Assembly: GCA_928212115.1 (NCBI GenBank)
Contig: CAKMRJ010004445.1
Coordinates: 74,583,597 to 74,647,596, forward strand
Direction of reading: 5' to 3'
Length of the DNA stretch: 64,000 nt
Source: Lactuca virosa
Taxonomy: Eukaryota > Streptophyta > Magnoliopsida > Asterales > Asteraceae
Numbering within the stretch: the first letter of the stretch is position 1; each line of letters starts with the position of its first letter. This document shows positions 46,830-57,153 of the stretch, in pieces. The position numbers were made by a program, and so were the translations under genes. Under the pieces are notes generated by a model. It ran no database searches. It worked only from the letters and a program-made list of their open reading frames with translations, and was not told the DNA's origin.

Positions 46830-48420
46830 TCCTTGACCACATCTAGCCATCTACGCTGCCTCATATTCAGATTAAGCTGATCCATGAGATATCTCAGACT
46901 CTTGTGATCCGTGTAGATGGTACACCAGACCCCATACAGATAATGCTGCCAAATCTTGAGGGCAAACACCACCACCCAACTCCAGATCATGCATCGGATA
47001 TCGCACCTCATGCGGCTTCAATTGCCTAGAAGAATATGCAATAAACCTCCCTCAGTGCATAAATACCGACCCAAAATCGATGATAGAAGCATCACAATAA
47101 TCGAAAAAGTCCTCCACGCCCTCTAGGAGGGTCAAGATTGGGGCCTCCCATAATTTCTGTCTCAATGTCTCGAACGCAGCTTGCTGTTCAATCCCCCAAC
47201 GAAAATCCACGCCCTTCCTCGTCAGATGAGTGATGGGTACATCAAACTTGGTGAAATCCTAAATAAATCTCTGGTAATACCCGGCTAAACCCAGAAAACT
47301 CCTGATCTCCGAAGGAGACTTCAGAACCTCCCACTGCATGACAACCTCAATCTTGGGCCAGATCGACCAGAATCACGTTCTGCTAAACGAGGTGTTCCAA
47401 GAACTGGACCTCTCGTAACCAAAACTCATACTTCGAGAACTTGGCATAAAGCCTCTCCCTCCTCAAAATTCCTAGCAGCTCTCGAAGGTGCTCTTCATGC
47501 TGCTCCCTGGTCTTAGAAAAGACCATGATATCATTGATAAAAACAATAATCGAACGATCAAGCATCAGCCTGCATACCCGATTCATCACATCCATAAATG
47601 CTTCCGGCACATTGGTGAGCCCAAACGACATCACCACGAACTCGTAATGACCATAACGAGTTCGGAACGCTGTCTTCTCCACGTCGTCCTCCCTAACTCT
47701 CATCTGATGATATCTCGAGCTCAAATCGATCTTGGAGAACCAATATACACCCTACAACTGATCGAAGAGATCATCAATCCATGGAAGTGGGTAACGATTC
47801 TTCACCGTCAACTTGTTCAACTCCCGATAATCAATACACATGTAATGAGACCCATCCTTCTTCTTCACGAACAAGATAGGTGCTCCCCAAGGCGAACTGC
47901 TCGGTCTGATAAACTGCTTGCCCAACAGTTCTTGAAGTGAGAGGATAACTTCTACATCTCTGGTGGTGCTAATCGTACACCTCCTTAGCGATTTGCATTG
48001 CACCTGGGGTCAGATCGATCTTGAACTCCATTTGCCTCGTGGGAGGCACGTCGGGTAATTCCTCTGAGAACACATATTGAAATTCTCTAACTATAGGCAC
48101 ATTTGAAACTGAAACCCCCTTCTTTACCCGAGTATCAACCACATACGCTAGATAACCTAAACACCCATGATGAAGATACTGTCGAGCCCTGGCAGCAGAA
48201 CAAAAGGCTGATCCAACCATGGTACCCTCTCCATAAATAATCAATTCTACCCCACTCGGGGTTTGAACTACCAGCCGCTGACCCTCATAGTCAATCATCG
48301 CACCAATCCTGCTCAAACTAGTCCATCCCTACTATCACTCACACATCCCCCACAGGGATTAGGATCAAATCGATCGGGTAAGACACCCCAAAAAATCTCC
48401 ATGGTACAACCACGATAATA
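46830..48420 (-). pseudogene. Chromovirus pol: protease end, RT and RNase H
   Basis: On minus from 48316: protease-RT linker (MIDYEGQRLVVQTPSG; VVDTRVKKGVSVSNVP), RT fingers with SSPWGAPILFVKKKDGS and CIDYRELNKLT (48003-47752), palm with FINDIMVFSK (near 47540), then RNase H with YTDHKSLRYLMDQLN (46900). Note that the catalytic FxDD is FIND, an Asp-to-Asn change that would kill RT. Several frameshifts and stops lie between the pieces. The frame ends at 46830 at the insertion and continues at 25017. On the right, similarity to the left chromovirus stops at about 48420. Confidence 0.85.
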
Positions 48421-48599
48421 ATACACATCAGTTCAGGGATAGCTAGGACATAACAATGCTGATGCCGACGGGGAGCATCACAATCGAAATATATTAATCG
48501 AGGGGGAGCTACATGGATCGCAACCTCATGCTTCTACTGATCAAACTGATAATTTTCATGATTTTTCTGATAATGTGTCGAATGTAGTTAAGTCCTTCA

Positions 48600-49309
48600 T
48601 TGGATAAGCCTACTATGGATCCACCTTGTACCGAAGCATGATAGGTTCTCTATTATACTTAACTGCTAGTAGACCTGATATCATGTTTCCTGTTTGAAAT
48701 TGTGCCAGGTATCAATCAAATCCCAGAGAACCCCATCTAACAGAGGCGAAGAACATCTTTCGATATCTCAAAGGAACTGTGTCGTTGGGTTTGTGATACC
48801 CTTCGAAGACTGGATTTTTTATACAAGTGTTTTCTGATGCAAACCTTGGTGGGTGTCAACTAGACAGAAAAAGCACAACTGGTGGATGTCAACTTTTGGA
48901 CGGGAAGCTTGTAAGTTGGCAATCAAAGAAACAAACATGTGTTTAGATTTCCACAGCAGAAGCAGAGTATGTTGCTGCTGCAGCTTGCACTTCTCAAGTC
49001 ATATGAATTTAAAGCCAACTTCATGACAACGCAATCAATATGAAGAAGATACCTTTGTATTGTGATTCACAAAGTTCCATACGCATCTACCATAATCTAG
49101 TTCAACATTCAAAGACAAAGCACATATCACTTCGATACCATTTCATCAAAGATCATGTCGAAGATGGTAAAATTGAGGTTCATTTTGTCAAAACAACGGA
49201 TCAACTTGCAGACATCTTCATAAAACCTTTGGTTGAGAAATCATTTCTAAGTATATTAAATGGTTTAGGAATGATTGATGCAAGCTCAGTTCCTGGTTCG
49301 TTATCATAG
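48600..49309 (+). pseudogene. Copia RT end and RNase H fragment
   Basis: Plus-strand frames read MIGSLLYLTASRPDIMF, a RNase H with FSDANLGGCQLDRKSTTGGC, STAEAEYVAAAACTSQ and a clean end 49040-49309 with YCDSQSSIRIYHN, SKTKHISLRYHFIKD and TTDQLADIFIKPL. About six in-frame stops lie in the first 400 bp. Only the pol C-terminus is present. It is a different copia lineage from the other copies in the window, judging by these motifs. Confidence 0.85.
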
Positions 49310-50790
49310 TAAATCAGCAGATGTCGAAGTACTGCTGAAGTGTTCATAAGTTATTGTTCACCATTCACCATTCGACCACCTTCGATTTCGAAATGCCTCT
49401 GAATGGTTCAGATCAACCTTCGTTGTCTGAGAAGAAATGTTGTTCGATGCACAAAGTCTGGAAGTGGATACTTCTTAGATCGAATGTTTGGTAACATTTT
49501 TTTTTTCAGTTTTATAAAACAAAAATTCCAAAAAGATTTTCTTATTTTTGTCTTTATATTTCAAACTGAAAAATCCAAAAAAAGATTTTCTTTATTTTAT
49601 TTTGTATGTTTAACCATTTTTTGTGTCTCAATGTTTCAACCTACTGAGGTGGCGAATGCTCATTTGATCATATTCATTTGAGGGACATGTAAGACTTCGA
49701 ACTATAGCATTTGTTAGGTGTCCCTAGAAGCATGTTGTTTTATGTTGACCATAAGCCTAACAGACTCAATGTGTTTTCGAAGCCTTAATGGATCTCTCAC
49801 TACGAGTGTTCCTTCCCAATTAGGCTATATTCACGTTAGTCAAAGAGCTACCTCCCTTTTCTCATTTTGAGTTAAGAGATTACTGCAAGGTCCATATTAT
49901 TCGTAGAGGTACAACATGATTTTTCTACACCAATCTTTTTCATCAAAAAAAAAATTCATGATCACACACATCACTTCATATCCTCGACATCTCTGGTAGA
50001 AACCAAAGAGAATGTAGATATTACACAAGTCTGTGTTTTCAAATCCTGATTCATTTTTCCGTGATGATGGTGAGACCCAACAATCTCAACTTTTATGGAA
50101 TTAACGGTGAAATTTATGTTCAAGATTTTAACGAAACATTTGTTTCTGTGCCACATTTTGATATTCAAAATCGTATTCCTTTCGTTATGCGTGGTCTTGA
50201 CAAAATGTTCTTTCACCAAGACATTTTTGCCCAACAAGATCCAGTTCTTATTATTTTTGGAATATGATTTCAGTCTGAATATCTTTTCGAACTCTCATCA
50301 CTTTGAAACTTTACTCAACCTCAATTTTTCCTCACTACACTGGTCATATAAGTAATTTTTTTCATTTAACTCACACTTATGTTAAGTTGTGGTTTTCAAT
50401 AAAATTGAGCCTTTCGAAGTCTGTACAAAAAGAAGCCCTTCGATACTCATTAAGGAGTATTCGATTGTACTTCACGGGAAACCACACAACCAGTTCGTCA
50501 TGTCTCTTGATGTTGAATGAAGTGATCTTTGTCCGAGATCCAACTGCTTTTACATCGAATATTATTTGATGTCACTATACGCACATTTTTTTAAAAAAAA
50601 ATTTGATTCCTGATATTTCTTTGGCACACATATGCATTGAAATCCTCGAGGTTTTGGGTAATACCAACTCAAACCTAGATTTCGCAAAGTCTGACATATG
50701 ATTTCATTATTCATCCCAAAAGCAAATGAGCCTTACCTCACAGCGAAGGTCAAAGTGCTGTGTTGATGATGAAGCTTTATGGGTTTACCA
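49310..50790. other. Region after the copia fragment, unassigned
   Basis: 1.5 kb, T-rich and probably the 3' untranslated part of the copia fragment. A short plus-strand frame (50061-50267, with VRPNNLNFYGINGEIYVQDF) looks slightly protein-like but matches nothing I know. No LTR end was identified. Confidence 0.3.
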
Positions 50791-50799
50791 CCACCACGT

Positions 50800-51115
50800 C
50801 AGGTGGATTTTCAATGTGACCTTATTCCGGGTGTGGCTCTAATAGCCAAAGCACCCTATCGGTTAGCTCCTCCGGAAATTAAAGAGATGTTGCAACGTTC
50901 AAGAGTTTCTTGAGCGAGGTTTTATTCGGCTGAGTTCCTCATGTTCAGGAGCGTCATTCCTCTTTGTCAAAAAGAAAGATGGCTCGATGCGGATGTGTAT
51001 CGACTACCGAAAGTTAAATAAGGTGACTATGAAGAACAAGTACTCACTTCCGATGATTGATGTTCCCTTTGATTAGCTTCAGAAAGCTTTCCACTTTTCA
51101 AAGATTGGTTTGTGT
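50800..51115 (+). pseudogene. Gypsy RT fragment
   Basis: Translating with two frameshifts and several stops gives the start of a Ty3/gypsy RT: APYRLAPPEIKEMLQ near 50850, LFVKKKDGSMRMCIDYRKLN near 50960-51020 and KNKYSLPMID near 51035. It is an isolated plus-strand remnant, opposite in orientation to the chromovirus copies. Confidence 0.75.
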
Positions 51116-52190
51116 TCTTAGTATCATTGGGTATGTGAGCGGAATGTTCCCAAGACTGCATTTCGAACCGCATCAAGCATTTGCTTTTACTGCTCTATTA
51201 GAATCGCATATGTTAGAGAGAAGGGTCACTTCAAAGTGTGCATCCGTGTACTAATCCACTACCAATCAACCAAAAAAAGTTTAAGAACCTTTATGCAAAC
51301 AATTATTTTTGTAACTGAAAATTTTAAGACAAAATTTCAGTTACAAAATTGTATTCAATGAAATCATTCATTTTTTTTTTGTCAATTATGTATTAATGTT
51401 TAATACTTCTGTTATGTTTTGTTGTATATATATAACACATTTATGACAGATTGAAATACACCAGATGCAACTATGTTCTCCAATTTTGCCTCTTCATTTT
51501 CTTGCTATGTCAACGTAATCTTAAAGATTCAAACAGTCTATAAAAACCGCTTTCTAAGTGTAGTATCTTAGGAGACAAACATACATAAATGTGTGAATTT
51601 GTTTCAAGGATAACATGCTAAACATGGTATCATCCCTTTCTTACATTTTGTTTTTAACGGGAAGCCAATCGACATCAACACCACCACCCCCATGGGGTAG
51701 GAGGAGGAAGGGAGCACAATGTGGGCAATTAGCTTAGTCAGCACCTTGCCTATGGCATGGTGGGTATAACGCCCAACCTAATTTATGACTTTTAGATCAT
51801 TTTTCTAAAACACGCCATTGTTTAACTAGATAAATTTTAGTGTAAAAAAAAAGGCAAAAACCAGTACTACCCTTCTAATCATATGTAAAGGGTAGACTCT
51901 TACAACACCCCGAATAGAAAAACGATGGGAATTTTATAGAAACATAATAAAAATAAATGTAAAAGTAAAAGTAAATAATTAACTGAAATATGTAGAATAA
52001 TAATACTACCCCTCTATTGACTCTAGTTACATAGATAACAGAAACTGCAAAATATCTAGCAAACTAGGATTCTGTTCCTTTGATTCCTATGCTATTCTCA
52101 GTAGAACAAAAACATCAAAGAGGGTAGTGAGATGATGTCCCAAAAGATGATTTTCATGTCCACTTTAGTCATTTAACTGTTTTTTCTTCT
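51116..52190. other. Intergenic sequence 3' of the ZPR gene
   Basis: 1.1 kb without coding signal. The last few hundred bases before 52190 are the likely 3' UTR of the minus-strand ZPR gene; I cannot place its poly(A) site. Confidence 0.35.
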
Positions 52191-52415
52191 TCAAGGCTTC
52201 CTTGAACTTGAAGTAGCTTTGGTATTAAGGCTGAGGTCAGCGTAGGAGTCAGGGGCATTATTGACATTTTGGTTACCCATGGTGAGCCTTTGCTTCAACT
52301 GAGACAATAATGCTTGATTCTCTTGGTTAAGAAGTTGCGCTTTCTTCCTCAGTTTCTCATTCTCTTGCATTATCAAACAGTTCTCCATGTAGAGCTTTGA
52401 ATTCAACCTTTCCAT
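52191..52415 (-). CDS. ZPR3: LITTLE ZIPPER protein, ZPR3/ZPR4 type
   Basis: A 74-residue protein that begins MERLNSKLYMENCLIMQENE and is dominated by a leucine zipper (residues 4-44; Leu/Ile at 8, 15, 22, 29 and 36 in heptad register, Asn at 12, 19 and 33). The C-terminal 30 residues are polar and Ser-rich. In Arabidopsis, LITTLE ZIPPER proteins are small interfering peptides that pair with the zipper of HD-ZIP III transcription factors and block DNA binding, in a feedback loop that affects shoot meristem and leaf polarity. Length and start fit ZPR3/ZPR4 (67-72 residues); I cannot tell which paralogue. The ORF is intact, ends at 52191, and an intron acceptor lies 2 bp before its ATG. Confidence 0.9.
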   Translation of the reverse strand: MERLNSKLYMENCLIMQENEKLRKKAQLLNQENQALLSQLKQRLTMGNQNVNNAPDSYADLSLNTKATSSSRKP

Positions 52416-52417
52416 TT

Positions 52418-52857
52418 CTGCTTACAGAAAAAAAAAGAATCAGCTTTGACTTTTGAGTAAGTCAAAATCAAAAGGTTTTGTAGTTGGAAAGTTGTCAACT
52501 CTGATCTACCCATTATAAATCAAATCCTTTACTACATAAAAAAACTGTTTCGAATTTTAAAAAACAAAAGTTGACATTTGCCTAAAGTTGGCAACAATCT
52601 ACTTCTGAATATTTATCAAAAGTGAAAGAAAGAATCGACTACAACTCATTCGTGATTTCGATAATCAAATGTGAACAAACAAACAACTGTGTGTTTTTTG
52701 TCGGAATCCATTGAAAGAAATATGCATTTCCTTCTAAATGAACGACAGAAATACACACAGAAACACACACTAAAAGTTGAAAACAAGGCAAAATCTACAC
52801 TAAAACAAATGTTTCCATGTAAGAAAACCTCGTCCACCCTCAGCTCATGAAAACAGA

Positions 52858-52892
<35 letters not shown>

Positions 52893-52927
52893 CCACTTGA
52901 GTATATATTTTATCAAGAAAGATTTAC
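52418..52927 (-). other. Predicted 5'-UTR intron of the ZPR gene
   Basis: On minus, a donor CAAAG|GTAAATC (GT at 52927-52926) and an acceptor TTTCTGTAAGCAG|AA (AG at 52419-52418) frame a 510-bp intron that ends two bases before the ATG. It contains the (GA)15 microsatellite at 52861-52890. Prediction only, no transcript seen. Confidence 0.55.
52861..52890. repeat. (GA)15 microsatellite
   Basis: Thirty bases of GA inside the predicted ZPR 5'-UTR intron (CT on the gene strand). CT/GA tracts near plant promoters can act as GAGA-type sites, which is inference here. Confidence 0.95.
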
Positions 52928-53018
52928 CTTTGAAGAGCAACAATGAAAAAAGAAAAACTTCGATTTTTGGTTGTGAGTTGTAGTTCTCTTTTCACAGCAG
53001 AAAATGGGATCTTGTGAG
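52928..53018 (-). other. Predicted 5'-UTR exon of the ZPR gene
   Basis: The exon runs from about 30 bp after the TATA box to the donor at 52927/52928. No upstream ATG was noticed in the portion read. The start is approximate. Confidence 0.45.
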
Positions 53019-53045
53019 ACGCAAAAGGAAGGGTAGGAGCAGTCA

Positions 53046-53053
53046 AATATATA
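53046..53053 (-). promoter_or_regulatory. TATA box of the ZPR gene
   Basis: TATATATT on minus, 630 bp upstream of the ATG and about 120 bp upstream of the predicted splice donor. No exact HD-ZIP III site was found by eye in the next few hundred bases. Confidence 0.5.
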
Positions 53054-53590
53054 GAGGAAAAACGTAGGGGTGGGTGGGGTGGGGTTAGGGGGGTGGGGGG
53101 ACATGCACTTCAAACTTGCCCACAAAACTAATCATCATGCAGATTCTGAAGCAACAAGGGAAGAGAAGAAGGCGGCTTGTGTAGGCCAAAGGTTTTAATG
53201 TCCTTCGTCTTCTACTAATGATGAGTGGTAAGGGTAGGGGTAATTTAGGTATTTCGGTAAGGGTGGTAAAGGGTCAGGGGTAATTTGGGTATTTATATGA
53301 GGGGGGTGGTTCAAGCTCAAAATGGTCGTCGGAAGATTCGCAATGATGGTTTTGGATTGGTTCGAACCGACGAACCCTTGCCCATCATCACCACCGCGCA
53401 CACACTTCTTCACCATCGATTCTCTTTTGTTTTCTTTCATTTGGTAAGTTGTTCATTTTGTTTTATTTTTAATTTTATTAAAAAAATTGTTTGTTACAAG
53501 TTATAGGCTTTATTTCTTTTCAAATTGATCATTTTGCTTTATTATATTCATAGAATAACTATAATCATTATATATATATTAAATCCAAAG
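53054..53590. other. Upstream region of the ZPR gene
   Basis: G-rich stretch on plus with two copies of GGGGTAATTT(A/G)GGTATTT (53238-53254 and 53278-53294). The minus-strand frame 53195-53440 is a by-product of these simple repeats. Nothing else is recognised. Confidence 0.35.
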
Positions 53591-53599
53591 AAGCTTAGG

Positions 53600-53860
53600 A
53601 ATAGTATTCTTTTAGCCTCCACATAAGTTTGCTGAACTTGACACTTTTAGTCCCTAAAATCAAAAATTTTACATTTTTTGCCTTTTGATTAAGTTTTTGT
53701 GCCTTAAGGTTTTTGCCACAAATCTTTAATGACTTTGACACTTTTAGTCCTTATATTCAAAGGTATTACATTTTGGTGTTTGTGCCACAATTCTTTAATG
53801 AATTTGACATTTTTTGTCTTTGTAGTCAAAAGTTTTACATTTTAACATAAAAAACACAAA
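53600..53860. repeat. Three diverged tandem units of a 50-95 bp repeat
   Basis: TTGACACTTTTAGTCC (or variants) begins units at about 53637, 53736 and 53804, each followed by a TTTTACATTTT/ATTACATTTT phrase and, in the first two, by GCCACAAxTCTTTAATGA. Origin unknown; possibly a MITE derivative. Confidence 0.55.
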
Positions 53861-55103
53861 AAAACCTCCTTTAAAATTTTGCCAACATATTTTCTTAACG
53901 TTAACAACTTTAATATTATTGCCACAACATTTTGGATTTTCTCCACCAGTGTCCTTTTTTTTCGTTGTACACTTTTGACATCTAATTTTAGGAGTTGTCG
54001 ACTTTCTTCCCTATTTATGGTTATTTACAATTTCAGCACATATCTTTTAAAGTTCGACGATTTTTTCCATATTACCCCAAAAGCGGCATAGCCGCGGGTT
54101 CTTTATTAGTTTTATTAAAATTAATGATCGGTTTAAATATGTATTTTAAACTTTATCAAATTACTAATTTGCCTTTATATGGTTTTTTCAAACTTCTCTT
54201 AAATAAACTTGGCTTATAAAATGAACAATAACTAGTAAATAAATACATGTATTAATCACTTACATTGTAATAATTAAAACGAAAAATAATCATCAATCAA
54301 TGTGTTTTTGTATGAACTTCAAAGTTAGACACAACGTAAAATGTTTCACTGTTCAAATGCACGTTTTAATACGGCATTTAGATCGTTACTTTTGCATAAA
54401 TATATCATGATATGTGAAACGACAACAAAGGTTACCATTAATTGTGTAAGAATAATTCTCGAGTTTCTTTTTTTCAAATCTTTCGTTGCATACATACATA
54501 CATAAACACACGGATATTGTGTGATGATGCATATAATAAGAAAACTTTTATAAGGCAAGAAATACGCAAAAGATTTAAAAAAAAAAAAGATCAATAATAT
54601 CAATCACCTATTCATTTTTTGTATTATGTATTTATGTGATTTACATGGCGGTTGAATATAGTTTTTAATATGATGTTATGAGCGAATAGAACGAGCAATT
54701 AAAAAGGATGACACATTAGTAGGCCATAACGGTTTCTAAAAGACCATAAACATGAATTATAGTTTCTCAGATTTTACTTTATTAAGAGTAATAAGGATTG
54801 CTTAGTAGGCTAAGTAATTTCATACATATAGTGATTGAAAGCATAAAAAGTTTCAATTTTGATGGGATGAAAAGGGGAAAAGGGAAATGGGATGATGAGT
54901 TTATGGGTTATGAGTGCATTACATGAAACATGATGGCATGACACATGGGCTTTTGTTTGTGTACTTCATATTTGTGTTGGTAAAAAATGTTTGATTTTCT
55001 ATAGACCGTAATTATAAATTAGGGCTTTTATTTATTGATATTTTGGTTCTTTTAAAGTAGTACTTTTTTTTATTAACTTTTAAGTAAAAGATATTTAAGT
55101 GAA

Positions 55104-55109
<6 letters not shown>
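53861..55109. other. AT-rich intergenic region
   Basis: 1.2 kb. No convincing ORF, repeat array or LTR end on either strand. Confidence 0.4.

Positions 55110-55183
<74 letters not shown>
55110..55183. repeat. (AT)n microsatellite
   Basis: About 37 uninterrupted AT repeats. Confidence 0.95.
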
Positions 55184-55186
<3 letters not shown>

Positions 55187-55804
55187 TAATTGCACTAAAG
55201 AGCATCCAAACAATATAAATTGTACATCAAAAGTTGTACATTGATTAGCAGGACCTTTTCAGAGAGTGGACGATAGGGGCGACCGTTCAGAGTCCATCTT
55301 TTAAAGAGGCCCAGATTTTTTATCGAAATTGTTATATTTAGAAGATAATACAAATAATTTTCTTTTAATTATTGAGTTATTATAAAATTTTGATGAAATT
55401 TATGTATTTTAAGGGCCTTTTTTTTCTCTCGCCCTGGACCCAAAATATGTTTGAAACTGCCCTGTTGATTGGGATATTAGAACACTCAAAATCACAATTT
55501 TTGGATGTGAAGTATTTGGTCGCAAGTTTCAAGATGCCAGAAACTCGTTTTGAGCCTTAGGAAAAATTGTGGCACTACTCGCTATTCGAATATAGAGACA
55601 CTTGGATTATGTCATGTGGTGTGTTGGGGGGCTTAGTCGCGGGGTGGCCACATCCACGATAGTTTCGTCGGGCTAACTATGACCATATCTTAAAAGTGTA
55701 TCTATTACATTATTAATTCTTGTTTTATGAGGCACAACTTCGAGTTTGAGAGCAACGATGGCAATTTTAAGCATTGGAGCTTTAGATCTTTCCAATTCCT
55801 TTAA
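55184..55804. other. Left flank of the copia element
   Basis: 620 bp, nothing recognised except the TSD ATTCC at its end (55805-55809). The frame at 55372 is not supported. Confidence 0.4.
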
Positions 55805-55809
55805 ATTCC

Positions 55810-56560
55810 TGTTATTACAGAAGTATACAATCAACAAAACTAATTTAAATAAAACAAACGAAATTCAAATATATGGAATATACAAGAATCAATTTACAGA
55901 AAAACATACTTGTGTGATGATTACACAGAGAATATGATCACGAAATTGTGCAGATTGAGGCCTGCTTTGTAGTGTCCTAAGACAGAAATTTCCCTGGAAT
56001 GGGTCTGTCTTGAGGATACAACAATCCAATTCAAGAACAGATCTTGAATCTGTCGAAATTCACCATGATCCATTTGGAAAAATGAACGATTTTTGAGAGA
56101 AAGTGTGTGTCTATCATTAACCTTCAAATTCTGTCTGAATTTCTTCATTTATAGGCTTCCAATGGTGGTTGTAAACCACCAACCGAAATTAACTGCCAAC
56201 AACTGTTTGCAGTTAATCCTTTATTTAACAAATTTTTTTTTGCATTGAATAAATAAAAAATTAATTAATGAGTAATTAATTTCGGATTATATATAAAAAA
56301 AATATTATTTAGTCAAGAAGAGCCCAAGAGCCCCAACGCTCAAGGCCCTATCTTTGACCATTAATATTTAATAATCCAAGCCCACTACTAGCCTAATTTG
56401 ACTAGTCCAACACCACAACCCAAACCCAATATGCTTAACCCATTACTTGATACATTTGAATAAATGAGTCGGACAAGACTTATAAGGTGGGAAAAGGTTT
56501 TCTCTTCCACCAATGTGGGATAAGTCCCACATTGTAATTTTGTAGAGAAAAGTTCCAACA
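55810..56560 (-). mobile_element. 3' LTR of the complete copia element
   Basis: 751 bp. The TATA box (TATAAAT on minus) is at 56148-56154. Next to it on the right, the purine tract is seen as ATACCCCACATTT on plus (56561-56573), with a second copy at 56592-56604. Confidence 0.95.
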
Positions 56561-56604
56561 ATACCCCACATTTTCTATTCAAACTCCAAGAATACCCCAC
56601 ATTT
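56561..56604 (-). promoter_or_regulatory. Duplicated polypurine tract
   Basis: On minus, AAATGTGGGGTAT occurs immediately before the 3' LTR and again 31 bp upstream. Only the LTR-adjacent copy would define the LTR end. Confidence 0.6.
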
Positions 56605-57153
56605 GAATAGAAAATAAGTGAACTTTGATATTCAAATAAGGGAAGTAAGATATGACATGCATCTGAATAGGTGTTGTAAAACTTGAACCTTTCATAGTGA
56701 ATACTACTTGGATGTACTTTGTGGGTAGTGAACTAGAGTCTTGAACTAACTACTTTGTATAGTAGAATCAAGATAAGAGGTATCACACATATCATATTTA
56801 AACATGGTTCATTTCTTACCGTTGTGTTCTTTTCGGTCGTGAACAATCATTTCTTCATGAGACTTTTAGAGAGCTTAGTCATATCAGCTCCCAAAGATGC
56901 GACCTCACATCCATCTCACATAGGTAATGCTAATGTGGAACAATCTGTATTATTCCACTATAAAAGCTATCAGCATTATTAAGAATAAAGAATTCATCCC
57001 TATATCATCAACAGAAAACACAAAATAAATATCATAGGAGTGAGCATACCTTTGTGTTAGTGCTTCTTTGAGTCTTCCCCAACTAGTTGTCCTATTAAAC
57101 CTAGACCATGGGATCTCCAATTTTGCTAGGTTAGGTTTCCGCCAGGTGGTGAC

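Noticed and set aside
50061..50355. Two overlapping short frames as a possible env-like gene
   Set aside because: No signal peptide, transmembrane segment or conserved motif; too short and in decayed sequence.
53195..53440. 81-codon minus-strand frame upstream of ZPR
   Set aside because: Low-complexity Pro/Tyr-rich translation of short repeats in the promoter region, no family similarity.
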